From Mycobacterium sp. IS-1590 (lineage in GTDB: Bacteria > Actinomycetota > Actinomycetes > Mycobacteriales > Mycobacteriaceae), in the NCBI RefSeq assembly GCF_001500025.1, contig NZ_LQIW01000002.1:124001-188000 (forward strand): a DNA stretch of 64,000 nt. Direction: 5' to 3'. Both the position numbers and the translations under genes were made by a program. Positions 1 through 8,965 of the stretch are shown piece after piece (position 1 is the stretch's first letter; the number at the start of each line of letters is the position of its first letter). The notes below the pieces were generated by a model. The model was not told the DNA's origin and did not search any database. It saw only the letters and a list, made by a program, of their open reading frames with translations.

Positions 1-1
1 C

Positions 2-724
2 GGCGACCGGTACCTGGAACTCAAGCGGGGCGACAGCGACAAGCGGATGCCCGCCGGCGGCACGATCCCGATCGAGCGCACCCAGCCGGCCCTGGATCTC
101 GATGCGCTGATCGGCGGATTCCGGCCGGTGTTCCGGGCGCTGGATCCCGACAAGGTCAACGAGATCGCCCAGTCGATCATCACCGTCTTCCAGGGGCAGG
201 GCGGCACCATCAACGACATCCTCGACCAGACCGCCTCGCTGACGGCGGCGCTGGCCGACCGCGACCAGGCCATCGGCGAGGTCATCCGGAACCTCAACAC
301 CGTGCTGGACACCACGGTCAGGCACCAGGGCGAGTTCGACCAGACCGTGCAGGACTTCGAGAAGCTGATCACCGGCTTGAACAACCGCAGGGATCCTGTC
401 GCCAGTTCAGTGGCCGACATCAGCGACGCGGCGGGCACCGTCGCCGATCTGCTCGCCGAAAACCGGCCGCTGCTGCAGAGCACCGTCGGGCACCTCGAGG
501 CAGTGCAGCAACCGCTGGTGGACCAGAGGGAACAGTTGAACGACATCCTGGTCAGGCTGCCGACGGCGTTCAAGATCATCGGCCGGGCCGGCGGCATCTA
601 CGGCGACTTCTTCAACTTCTACGCCTGCGACATCTCGCTTCGCATCAACGGGCTCCAGCCGGGTGGTCCCGTCCGGACCGTCAAACTGTTCAGCCAGCCG
701 TCGGGTAGGTGCACGCCGCAATGA
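2..724 (+). CDS. mceB: Mce1 family protein MceB, 3' part
   Basis: C-terminal part of an MceB subunit of the Mce1 lipid importer. The frame is open from the window edge, so the start codon and the membrane anchor lie outside. What remains is the end of the MCE domain (GTIPIERTQ near the start), a long helical stretch rich in Leu, Asp and Gln that in Mce proteins forms the periplasm-spanning needle, and the MceB-type C-terminus with one Cys in CDISLRING and a final GRCTPQ. Its stop overlaps the mceC start by four bases (ATGA), so translation is probably coupled. Assignment to mce1 rather than another mce operon comes from the Rv0175-Rv0178-like genes at the far end. Confidence 0.93.
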   Translation, partial: GDRYLELKRGDSDKRMPAGGTIPIERTQPALDLDALIGGFRPVFRALDPDKVNEIAQSIITVFQGQGGTINDILDQTASLTAALADRDQAIGEVIRNLNTVLDTTVRHQGEFDQTVQDFEKLITGLNNRRDPVASSVADISDAAGTVADLLAENRPLLQSTVGHLEAVQQPLVDQREQLNDILVRLPTAFKIIGRAGGIYGDFFNFYACDISLRINGLQPGGPVRTVKLFSQPSGRCTPQ

Positions 725-2289
725 GGACGCTCGAAGGGTCGAACAGGGTCCGAAACGGGTTGATGGGCATCGTCATCCTGATCGTGGTCATCGGCGTGGG
801 CCAGAGCTTTGCCAGCGTGCCGATGCTGTTCGCGACACCTACTTATTACGCGCAGTTCTCCGACACCGGCGGCATCACCAAGGGCGACAAGGTGCGCATC
901 GCGGGCGTCGACGTCGGCCTGGTGCGCGACATGGAGATCGAGGGCGACAGGGTCAGGATCGGCTTCTCGCTCGACGGCACCCAGATCGGCACGGCCAGCC
1001 GCGCCGCGATCCGCACCGACACCATCCTCGGGCGCCGCAACATCGAGATCGAGCCGCGCGGATCCGAGGCGCTGCGCGCCAACGGCGTGCTCCCGCTCGG
1101 CCAGACCACGACGCCGTACCAGATCTACGACGCCTTCTTCGACGTCACGAAGGCCGCCTCCGAATGGGACACCAAGACGGTGCGCGAATCGTTGAACGTG
1201 CTCTCGGAAACCATCGACCAGACCTACCCGCACCTGAGCGCCGCACTCGACGGGGTGGCCCGGTTCTCCGACACCATCGGCAAGCGCGACGAGGACATCA
1301 AGAAGCTGCTGGCCAACGCCAACGAGATCGCGGGCATCCTCGGTAGCCGCAGCGAACAGATCAACCGGCTGCTGGTCAACGCCCAGTCGCTGCTCGGCGC
1401 CATCAACGAGCGCCAGTACGCGGTCAGCATGCTGCTCGAGCGCGTCGGCGCGTTCTCCGAGCAGGTCAAGGGCTTCATCGACGACAACCCGAACCTCAAC
1501 CGGGTGCTCGAACAGCTGCGCGTCGTCAGCGACGTCCTGCGTGAGCGGCGATTCGACCTGATGGACACGCTCGTCACCACCGCCAGCTTCGTGGCGTCGC
1601 TGGGCGAGGCGGTCGCTTCCGGTCCGTACTTCAAGGTGATGCTCGTCAACCTGCTGCCGGGCCAGATCCTGCAGCCGTTCGTGGACGCCGCCTTCAAGAA
1701 GCGCGGGATCGACCCGGAGAAATTCTGGCGCGACGCGGGCCTGCCCGCCTGGCGCTTCCCGGACCCGAACGCGCAGGGCTTCGACAACGGTGCCCCGCCG
1801 CCGGGGCCCGCCGTGCTCGAGGGCACCCCGGAGAACCCGGGACCCGGTGTGCTGAAGGGATCGCCGTGCTCGTACACGCCGCCCGCCGACGGACTTCCGC
1901 GGCCCGGCGACCCGCTGCCGTGTGCGGACCTGTCCGTGGGTCCGTTCGGCGGACCCGCCTACGGTCCGCCCAACGTGGCGACCTCGGATCCCAACGTGCA
2001 CGGTCCGCAGCCGTCGCCGGGTGTGCCCGCCGCGGCCATCCCGGGTCAGATCCCGCCGAACGTGCCGGGTGCACACGGACAGCTTGCGCCCGCGCCGCCG
2101 GGAGCACGTACCGTGCCCGTCGGCCCGATGCCCCCGCAACCGCCGGACTTCACGCCCGGCATCGCCCCGCTGCCACCGGCGCTGCCCGCGCCCGCGGTGC
2201 CGGGACCCGGACAGCAGTTGGCGCCCGCGGGCCAGCCGCCACTTCCCGGGAATCCGCCGTTCCTTCCGCCGGGATCGCAGCAGGGTTAG
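721..2289 (+). CDS. mceC: Mce1 family protein MceC
   Basis: 522-residue MCE subunit, a part of the lipid-import complex that spans the cell wall. An N-terminal membrane anchor (GIVILIVVIGVGQSF) is followed by the MCE domain (about residues 35-110, with GDKVRIAGVDVG and an RNIEI motif), a helical needle region, and a Pro/Gly/Ala-rich tail from about residue 340 to the end. The ATG at 721 is chosen because it overlaps the mceB stop; a GTG 12 bases upstream is in frame but lies inside mceB. The proline-rich C-terminal extension is usual for MceC and MceD and is thought to be exposed in the envelope. Confidence 0.95.
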   Translation: MRTLEGSNRVRNGLMGIVILIVVIGVGQSFASVPMLFATPTYYAQFSDTGGITKGDKVRIAGVDVGLVRDMEIEGDRVRIGFSLDGTQIGTASRAAIRTDTILGRRNIEIEPRGSEALRANGVLPLGQTTTPYQIYDAFFDVTKAASEWDTKTVRESLNVLSETIDQTYPHLSAALDGVARFSDTIGKRDEDIKKLLANANEIAGILGSRSEQINRLLVNAQSLLGAINERQYAVSMLLERVGAFSEQVKGFIDDNPNLNRVLEQLRVVSDVLRERRFDLMDTLVTTASFVASLGEAVASGPYFKVMLVNLLPGQILQPFVDAAFKKRGIDPEKFWRDAGLPAWRFPDPNAQGFDNGAPPPGPAVLEGTPENPGPGVLKGSPCSYTPPADGLPRPGDPLPCADLSVGPFGGPAYGPPNVATSDPNVHGPQPSPGVPAAAIPGQIPPNVPGAHGQLAPAPPGARTVPVGPMPPQPPDFTPGIAPLPPALPAPAVPGPGQQLAPAGQPPLPGNPPFLPPGSQQG

Positions 2290-2300
2290 GGGGTTAGCAG

Positions 2301-3941
2301 ATGTCGACGATCTTCAACGTCCGAAACCTGAAGCTGCCCGCGGTTTCCCGCGCGACGGTCATCATCGGCGCGCTGATCGTGGTGCTGGCCCTGGTGGCCG
2401 CCTTCGTCGGGTACAACCTGTACAAGAAGTTGACGCACAACACCGTCGTCGCGTACTTCAGCGACACCCTTGCGCTCTATCCCGGCGACAAGGTGCAGAT
2501 CATGGGTGTGCAGGTGGGGCAGATCGAGTCGATCCAGCCCGCGGGTGACCGGATGAAGGTCACCTTCAACTACGAGAACAAGTTCAAGGTGCCCGCGAAC
2601 GCGACCGCATCGATCCTGAACCCCAGCCTGGTGGCGTCGCGCAACATCCAGCTGTCCCCGCCCTACACCGGAGGACCGGTGATGGAGGACGGCGCGACCA
2701 TCCCGATCGAGCGCACCCAGGTGCCGGTCGAGTACGACGAACTGCGTGACTCGATCAACCGCATCCTGACCGATCTGGGGCCGACGCCGGATCAACCGAA
2801 GGGACCGTTCGGCGACATCATCGAGTCGGCCGCCGACGGTTTCGCCGGGAAGGGCAAGCAACTCAACGCGACGCTGAACAATCTCTCGGAGGCGCTGTTC
2901 GCGCTGAACGAGGGCCGCGACGACTTCTTCGGTGTCGTCAAGAGCCTGGCGCTGTTCGTCAACGCGCTGCACCAGAGCGATCAGCAGTTCGTCGCGCTGA
3001 ACAACGACCTCGCCGAGTTCACCAACGCGTTCACCAACACCGACCGCGAGGTCGCGAACGCGCTGGCCGACCTCAACCAGCTGTTGACCACCACGCGGTC
3101 GTTCCTCGACGAGAACGCCGAGGTGCTGACCCACGACGTAAACAATCTGGCCGACGTGACGAACGCGATCCTGCAGCCCGAGCCGCGCAACGGCTTGGAG
3201 ACCGCCCTGCACGTGTTCCCCAACCTCGGGGCGAACCTGATGAACATCGTCTCCCCGACCACCGGTGGCGTCATGGGCATCCCCGTCATCAACAACTTCG
3301 CCAACCCGCTGCAGTTCATCTGCAGTTCGATCCAGGCGGGCAGCCGCCTGGGCTACCAGGAGTCGGCGGAGATGTGCGCGCAGTACCTGGCGCCGATCCT
3401 CGACGCGATCAAGTTCAACTTCCCGCCGTTCGGGGTGAACCAGTTCGCCTCCGCGCTCACGCTGCCCAAGCACATCGCGTATTCGGAGCCGCGGCTGCAG
3501 CCGCAGCCGGGATACAAGGACACCACCGTCCCGGGCATCTGGTCGCGCGACACCTTGTTCTCGCACGGCAACCACGAACCGGGTTGGGTGGCCGCTCCGG
3601 GCATGCAGGGCGTCGACGTGCAGCCCTTCACGACCAACATGATGACCCCGGAATGCCTCGCCGAGCTGCTGGGCGGGCCCGACTGCGCCGTCCCGGCCGC
3701 TCCGCCGGCATTCGGCACCACCCGCGACGGCAACCTGCCCGGCCCGCCGAACGCCTTCGACCAGAACAACCCGCTGCCCCCGCCGTGGTACCCGCAGCCG
3801 GGTCCGCCGCCACCGCCGGCGCCGGGCGTGATTCCGGGCGATCCGGGTGGTTCGCCATTGGCGGGCCCCGCGTCTGCACCGGCCGCCCCCGCCGCCCCGG
3901 CACCCGCGGGACCACCGCTACCAGCAGAGGCAGGTAGATGA
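2301..3941 (+). CDS. mceD: Mce1 family protein MceD
   Basis: 546-residue MCE subunit. Residues 18-40 form a hydrophobic anchor (ATVIIGALIVVLALVAAFVG). The MCE domain follows, with GDKVQIMGVQVGQI and SRNIQLSPP, then a coiled helical region and, from about residue 450, a strongly proline-rich tail (PPPPAPG, AGPASAPAAP). A clear AGGGGG ribosome site sits just before the ATG. It lies 11 bases after mceC and overlaps mceE by four bases. MceA-F assemble into a tube carrying fatty acids or mycolate-derived lipids to the YrbE permease; mce1 is linked to fatty-acid and mycolic-acid import. The yrbE and mceA genes would lie to the left of the window. Confidence 0.95.
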   Translation: MSTIFNVRNLKLPAVSRATVIIGALIVVLALVAAFVGYNLYKKLTHNTVVAYFSDTLALYPGDKVQIMGVQVGQIESIQPAGDRMKVTFNYENKFKVPANATASILNPSLVASRNIQLSPPYTGGPVMEDGATIPIERTQVPVEYDELRDSINRILTDLGPTPDQPKGPFGDIIESAADGFAGKGKQLNATLNNLSEALFALNEGRDDFFGVVKSLALFVNALHQSDQQFVALNNDLAEFTNAFTNTDREVANALADLNQLLTTTRSFLDENAEVLTHDVNNLADVTNAILQPEPRNGLETALHVFPNLGANLMNIVSPTTGGVMGIPVINNFANPLQFICSSIQAGSRLGYQESAEMCAQYLAPILDAIKFNFPPFGVNQFASALTLPKHIAYSEPRLQPQPGYKDTTVPGIWSRDTLFSHGNHEPGWVAAPGMQGVDVQPFTTNMMTPECLAELLGGPDCAVPAAPPAFGTTRDGNLPGPPNAFDQNNPLPPPWYPQPGPPPPPAPGVIPGDPGGSPLAGPASAPAAPAAPAPAGPPLPAEAGR

Positions 3942-5092
3942 TGATCGCGCACAAGTGGAGCAGGTTCGCCCGTCGTGCCGTCGCGCTGAGCGCGATCGCG
4001 CTGCTGCTCAGTTCGTGTGGTTCCTGGAAGGGCATCGCCAACGTGCCGCTGCCGGGCGGCCCGGGCACCGGCTCGGACAGCACGACCATCTATGTGCAGA
4101 TGCCGGATACGTTGGCGCTCAACGTCAACAGTCGCGTGCGCGTGGCCGACGTCTATGTCGGCCGCGTCCGCGCCATCGAACTGAAGAACTGGGTCGCGAC
4201 GCTGACCCTGGATCTGCAGTCCGACGTCCGGCTGCCCAAGAACGCACTGGCCCGCATCGGCCAGACCAGCCTTTTGGGTTCGCAACACGTTGAGTTGGAA
4301 CCGCCGCCGAACCCGTCACCGGAGCCGCTGCGCAGCGGTGACACCATCCCGCTCGCGAACGCGTCGGCCTACCCCTCCACCGAACGCGTGCTCGCCAGCA
4401 TCGCCTCCATCCTGCAGGGCGGCGGCGTGCAGAACCTCGAGGTCATCCAGACCGAGATCTTCAACGTGCTCAACGGCCGGGCCGACCAGATCCGCGAATT
4501 CCTCAACAAGCTGGACACGTTCACCGACGAACTGAACCAGCAGCGCCAGGACATCACGCGCGCCATCGATTCCACCGATCGGCTGCTGTCGATCGTCGCG
4601 CAGCGCAACGACACCCTCGATCGGGTGCTGACCGAATTCCCGCCGCTGATCAAGCATTTCGCGGACACCCGCGATCTGTTCGCCGACGCCGTCGAGGCGC
4701 TCGGGCGCATCAGCCGGGCGACCAACGACTACCTGGGACCGGCCAGCGACGACCTGAACAGGAACCTGGCCGCGCTGCAGCGACCGCTCAAACAGCTGGG
4801 CCGGGCTTCGCCATACCTGATCGGAGCGCTCAAGTTGATGCTCACCGCGCCGTTCTCGATCGAGAACGTGCCGAAGGTCGTGCGTGGCGACTACCTCAAC
4901 GTGTCGCTGATGGTGGACCTGACGCTGTCCGCGCTCGACAACGGCATCCTGTCCGGTACCGGCGTCTCGGGCATGCTGCGCGCACTCGAGCAGGCCTGGG
5001 GACGCGATCCGGCGACGATGATCCCGGACGTGAGGTTCACGCCGAACCCGCACAACGCTCCGAATGGTCCGTTGGTGGAACGTGGTGAATGA
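3938..5092 (+). CDS. mceE: Mce1 family lipoprotein MceE (LprK-type)
   Basis: 384-residue MCE subunit that is a lipoprotein, as MceE normally is. The basic N-terminus (KWSRFARR) and hydrophobic stretch end in the lipobox LSSC, with the lipidated Cys at residue 27. The MCE domain follows (residues about 50-125, SRVRVADVYVGRV, LLGSQHVEL), then the helical region. There is no proline-rich tail. Two adjacent in-frame ATG codons (3938 and 3941) are possible starts; the first overlaps the mceD stop. Three bases separate its stop from the GTG of the next gene. Confidence 0.95.
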   Translation: MMIAHKWSRFARRAVALSAIALLLSSCGSWKGIANVPLPGGPGTGSDSTTIYVQMPDTLALNVNSRVRVADVYVGRVRAIELKNWVATLTLDLQSDVRLPKNALARIGQTSLLGSQHVELEPPPNPSPEPLRSGDTIPLANASAYPSTERVLASIASILQGGGVQNLEVIQTEIFNVLNGRADQIREFLNKLDTFTDELNQQRQDITRAIDSTDRLLSIVAQRNDTLDRVLTEFPPLIKHFADTRDLFADAVEALGRISRATNDYLGPASDDLNRNLAALQRPLKQLGRASPYLIGALKLMLTAPFSIENVPKVVRGDYLNVSLMVDLTLSALDNGILSGTGVSGMLRALEQAWGRDPATMIPDVRFTPNPHNAPNGPLVERGE

Positions 5093-5095
5093 CCT

Positions 5096-6661
5096 GTGCT
5101 GACCAGATTCGTCAAGATTCAGTTGGTGCTGTTCACAATCCTGACCGTGATCGCGTTGGTGGTGCTGGGTTGGTACTACCTGCGCATCCCGTCGCTGATG
5201 GGGATCGGTCAGTACGAACTGCGCGCTGAGCTACCGCGTTCGGGTGGCCTGTACGCGACGGCCAACGTCACGTACCGGGGCACCCAGATCGGCAAGGTCA
5301 CCTCGGTGGAGCCGACCGAGCGCGGTGCGGTGGCCGTCATGAGGATCGAGGATCGCTACAAGATCCCTGCCGATGCGACGGCCAACGTGCACTCGGTGTC
5401 GGCGATCGGCGAGCAGTACCTGGATCTGGTCTCCACCGGTAATCCCGGTCAGACACTCGAACCGGGTTCGACGATCACCGAGAGCACGGTGCCCAGTGAG
5501 GTGGGGCCTGCCCTGGACGCGGCGAACCGGGGACTGGCGGTGTTGCCGAAGGAGAAAATCGACAAGCTGCTGACCGAAACCTCGGAGGCGGTGGGCGGTC
5601 TGGGCCCGGCGCTGCAGCGCCTGGTCGATTCGACGACGAATATCGCGCAGGGCTTCCAGGAGAACCTGCCGCAGGTCAACGACATCATCGAGAACGCGGC
5701 GCCGATCCTGGACAGCCAGGTGCAGTCCGGCGACAACATCGAGCAGTGGTCGCGCAACCTCAATGTGATCGCCGCGCAGGCCGCCGAGCAGGACCCGGCG
5801 TTGCGCAGTGGCCTGCAGCAGGCGGCGCCGACGCTGGATCAGGTCAACGCGGTGTTCAGCGGGGTCCGTGAATCGCTTCCGCAGACGCTGGCCAACCTCA
5901 CGGTCGTCATCGACATGCTCAAGCGCTACAACAAGGGTGTCGAGCAGGTCCTGGTCGTGTGGCCCCAGGGCGCGGCGATGAATCAGGCCGGCACGTTGTT
6001 CGAAGATCTCGGGCAGCTGCCGCTGGCGTTGTCGATCAACCAGCCGCCGCCGTGTCTGACCGGCTTCCTGCCCGCCTCCGAATGGCGTTCACCGGCCGAC
6101 ACGAGCCCCGCGCCGCTGCCCAAGGGCACGTACTGCAAGATCCCGAAGGACTACCAGGCCAACGTCGTTCGCGGCGCGCGCAACTATCCGTGCGTCGACG
6201 TACCGGGTAAGCGCGCGGCCACACCGACGGAATGCCGAAGCCCCGAGCCCTACGTGCCGCTGGGCACCAACCCGTGGTACGGCGACCCCAACCAGGTTCT
6301 GTCGTGCCCGGCCGCGGGGGCTCGTTGCGACCAGGGGGTGAACCCGGGACGCGGGGTGATCCAGGCCCCCTCGGTCAACAGTGGCACCAACCCGGCACCG
6401 GCGAGCGACCTGCCGCCGCCGGTCTCCTCGGCGCCGGTGAGTGATCCGCTCACTCCGCCGGGGCAGGGCAGCGTGACCTGCAGTGGGCAGCAGCCCAACC
6501 CGTGCATCTACACCCCGGCACCGGGGCCGCCCGGTTCCTCAGCGGTCTACAGTCCGACCAGCGGTCAAGTCGTCGGCCCGGATGGCGTGAAGTACAACGT
6601 CAACAACACGGGCACGCCCGGGGATGACGGGTGGAAGGAGATGCTGGCCCCCGCCAGCTGA
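5096..6661 (+). CDS. mceF: Mce1 family protein MceF, first tandem copy
   Basis: 521-residue MceF subunit starting at GTG. It has an N-terminal anchor (QLVLFTILTVIALVVLGWYY), an MCE domain (residues about 38-115, with ATANVTYRGTQIGKV and SAIGEQYLDLV), the helical needle segment and an extended C-terminal region with several Cys (CLTGFLP, YCKIP, NYPCVDV, CRSPEPY, LSCPA, RCDQG). An almost same-sized copy follows directly, about 90% identical by eye at the protein level. MceF closes the mceA-F series, so having two is not the standard layout. The codon use and the conserved motifs suggest that this copy is intact and functional. Confidence 0.93.
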   Translation: MLTRFVKIQLVLFTILTVIALVVLGWYYLRIPSLMGIGQYELRAELPRSGGLYATANVTYRGTQIGKVTSVEPTERGAVAVMRIEDRYKIPADATANVHSVSAIGEQYLDLVSTGNPGQTLEPGSTITESTVPSEVGPALDAANRGLAVLPKEKIDKLLTETSEAVGGLGPALQRLVDSTTNIAQGFQENLPQVNDIIENAAPILDSQVQSGDNIEQWSRNLNVIAAQAAEQDPALRSGLQQAAPTLDQVNAVFSGVRESLPQTLANLTVVIDMLKRYNKGVEQVLVVWPQGAAMNQAGTLFEDLGQLPLALSINQPPPCLTGFLPASEWRSPADTSPAPLPKGTYCKIPKDYQANVVRGARNYPCVDVPGKRAATPTECRSPEPYVPLGTNPWYGDPNQVLSCPAAGARCDQGVNPGRGVIQAPSVNSGTNPAPASDLPPPVSSAPVSDPLTPPGQGSVTCSGQQPNPCIYTPAPGPPGSSAVYSPTSGQVVGPDGVKYNVNNTGTPGDDGWKEMLAPAS

Positions 6662-6788
6662 CGATGGCGAGTCGTCCGAGCGCCAACACTGGTCGGCGTG
6701 ACCGGGCGAGGACCGATGTCTTGGGGACGGTGCGCGCATCCGGCGTTCACCGCTGCGATGGTTCGAGGGTGGGACGCGGTGATGAGTC
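6662..6788 (+). other. Spacer between the two mceF copies
   Basis: 127-base spacer. A frame beginning at the GTG at 6631, inside the end of the first mceF at the position matching the start of the Mce-associated gene after the second copy, stays open to a TGA at 6793-6795. Its first residues resemble that gene's (MEGDAG), then diverge. This looks like a relic of the duplicated unit rather than a gene. Confidence 0.4.
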
Positions 6789-8354
6789 ATGCTGACCCGG
6801 TTCATCAAAATTCAGTTGGTGTTGTTCGTCATCCTGACGGTGATCGCGTTGGTGGTGCTGGGGTGGTACTACCTGCGTATCCCGTCGCTGATGGGGCTCG
6901 GCCAATACGAACTGCGCGCTGAGCTACCGCGTTCGGGTGGCCTGTACGCGACGGCCAACGTGACCTATCGAGGGACGCAGATCGGCAAGGTCACCTCGGT
7001 GGAGCCGACCGAGCGCGGTGCGGTGGCCGTCATGAGGATCGAGGACCGCTACAAGATCCCCGCCGATGCGACCGCCAATGTGCATTCGGTGTCGGCGATC
7101 GGCGAGCAGTATCTGGATCTGGTCTCCACGGGCAGCCCGGGTCAGTACCTGGCGCCGGGTTCGACGATCACCGAGAGCACGGTGCCCTCCGAGGTGGGTC
7201 CGGCGTTGGATGCGGCGAACCGGGGACTGGCGGTGTTGCCGAAGGAGAAGATCGACAGGCTGCTGACCGAGACCTCGGAGGCGGTGGGTGGTCTGGGTCC
7301 GGCGCTGCAGCGCCTGGTCGATTCGACGACGCAGGTCGCGCAGGGTTTCCAGGAGAATCTGCCGCAGGTCAACGACATCATCGAGAACGCGGGGCCGATC
7401 CTGGACAGCCAGGTGCAGTCCGGCGACAACATCGAGCGGTGGTCGCGCAACCTGAATGTGATCGCCGCGCAGGCCGCTGAGCAGGATCCGGCGCTGCGTA
7501 GTGGCCTGCAGCAGGCGGCGCCGACGCTGGATCAGGTCAACGCGGTGTTCAGCGGGGTGCGGGAGTCGCTTCCGCAGACGCTCGCGAACCTGACGATCGT
7601 CATCGACATGCTCAAGCGCTATCACAAGGGGCTCGAACAGGTCCTGGTGATGTTGCCGCAGGGTTCATCGGTCGCCCAGGCGGGCCTGCTCTTCGAAGAC
7701 GTCGGCCAGTTGCCGCTGGCGTTGTCGATCAACCAGCCACCGCCGTGTCTGACCGGCTTCCTGCCCGCCTCCGAATGGCGCGCGCCGGCCGACGTGTCGA
7801 TGGCCCCGCTGCCCAAGGGCACGTACTGCAAGATCCCGAAGGACTACCAGGCCAACGTCGTTCGCGGCGCGCGCAACTATCCGTGCGTCGACGTGCCCGG
7901 TAAGCGTGCGGCCACACCGACGGAATGCCGAAGCCCCGAACCGTACGTGCCGCTGGGTACCAATCCGTGGTACGGCGATCCCAACCAGGTCCTGTCGTGC
8001 CCGGCACCGGGCGCGCGTTGCGACCAGGGGGTGAACCCCGGCCGCGGGGTGATCCAGGCCCCCTCGGTCAACAACGGCATGAACCCGGCACCGGCGAGCG
8101 ACCTGCCGCCTCCCCGGGTCACGGCCCCGATCAGCGACCCGTTGAGCCCGCCGGGACAGGGCACCGTGACCTGCAGTGGACAGCAACCCAACCCGTGCAT
8201 CTACACTCCGGCACCAGGGCCACCCGGTTCCTCAGCGGTCTACAGCCCGGCCAGCGGGCAGGTGGTCGGACCCGACGGCGTGCGATACAACGTCAGCAAC
8301 TCGAGCAACCCAGGAGATGACGGATGGAAGGAGATGCTGGCACCCGCCGGCTGA
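6789..8354 (+). CDS. mceF: Mce1 family protein MceF, second tandem copy
   Basis: 521-residue MceF with the same anchor, MCE domain, helical segment and Cys-containing C-terminus as the copy before it; roughly 45 substitutions were counted by eye. Differences cluster in the loop at residues 115-122, around residues 280-300 (VWPQGAAMN against MLPQGSSVA) and in the Pro-rich tail, while the MCE core is nearly unchanged. It starts at ATG after a 127-base spacer. Its last 31 bases overlap the following Mce-associated gene, so this copy, not the first, keeps the ancestral junction with the downstream part of the operon. Confidence 0.93.
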   Translation: MLTRFIKIQLVLFVILTVIALVVLGWYYLRIPSLMGLGQYELRAELPRSGGLYATANVTYRGTQIGKVTSVEPTERGAVAVMRIEDRYKIPADATANVHSVSAIGEQYLDLVSTGSPGQYLAPGSTITESTVPSEVGPALDAANRGLAVLPKEKIDRLLTETSEAVGGLGPALQRLVDSTTQVAQGFQENLPQVNDIIENAGPILDSQVQSGDNIERWSRNLNVIAAQAAEQDPALRSGLQQAAPTLDQVNAVFSGVRESLPQTLANLTIVIDMLKRYHKGLEQVLVMLPQGSSVAQAGLLFEDVGQLPLALSINQPPPCLTGFLPASEWRAPADVSMAPLPKGTYCKIPKDYQANVVRGARNYPCVDVPGKRAATPTECRSPEPYVPLGTNPWYGDPNQVLSCPAPGARCDQGVNPGRGVIQAPSVNNGMNPAPASDLPPPRVTAPISDPLSPPGQGTVTCSGQQPNPCIYTPAPGPPGSSAVYSPASGQVVGPDGVRYNVSNSSNPGDDGWKEMLAPAG

Positions 8355-8965
8355 ACCCCACCGACGCTGATGAGACGTCAGACGAGCCGTTAGCAGAATC
8401 TGCAGAGAGCGCACCCGCGCAGGACCCGAACGCCGTAGATCGTGACGATGCGCGCCGCCGGCCGTCCCGGATCGGGCGCGGTATGGCCGGCGGGATCTGC
8501 GCGGCGCTGCTGCTGTTGGCCGCCGCGGGCGGTGTCGCGGGCTACCTGTTGTTCCGCAACGACCAGAAGGTCGCGGCCGCCGATCGCGCCGAGGCCGCCG
8601 CTCTGCAGGCGGCCAAGGACTGTGTGTCCGCGACGCATGCTCCCGACACCGCGGCCATGACGGCCGCCCAGTCCCGGATCATCGAATGCTCGACGGGTGA
8701 TTTCGCCGTGCAGTCATCGCTGTATGCCGGTGTGCTGGCCGAGGCCTACCAGGCGGCGCAGGTCCAGGTGCAGGTGTCGGACATGCGGGCAGCGGTGGAA
8801 AAGCACAACGACGACGGAACGTTCGACGTCCTCGTCGCGGTGCGGGTGAAGGTGACCAATTCCGACGTCGCCGATCAGGAGCAGGGTTACCGGCTCCGCG
8901 TGAAGATGGCGCCCGACGACGAAGGCTCCTACAAGATCGCCAAACTCGACCAGGTCACCTCGTGA
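8324..8965 (+). CDS. Mce-associated membrane protein (Rv0175-like)
   Basis: 213-residue Mce-associated protein. It has an acidic cytoplasmic N-terminus, one membrane helix (about residues 50-70, GGICAALLLLAAAGGVAGYLLF) and an extracytoplasmic domain of about 140 residues with the mixed helix/sheet pattern of the Mas family. Length and position match Rv0175, the first gene after mce1F in M. tuberculosis. The ATG lies inside the end of the second mceF, with an AGGAG ribosome site eight bases upstream. Mas proteins are thought to stabilise or assemble Mce complexes; the exact role here is inferred. Confidence 0.85.
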   Translation: MEGDAGTRRLNPTDADETSDEPLAESAESAPAQDPNAVDRDDARRRPSRIGRGMAGGICAALLLLAAAGGVAGYLLFRNDQKVAAADRAEAAALQAAKDCVSATHAPDTAAMTAAQSRIIECSTGDFAVQSSLYAGVLAEAYQAAQVQVQVSDMRAAVEKHNDDGTFDVLVAVRVKVTNSDVADQEQGYRLRVKMAPDDEGSYKIAKLDQVTS

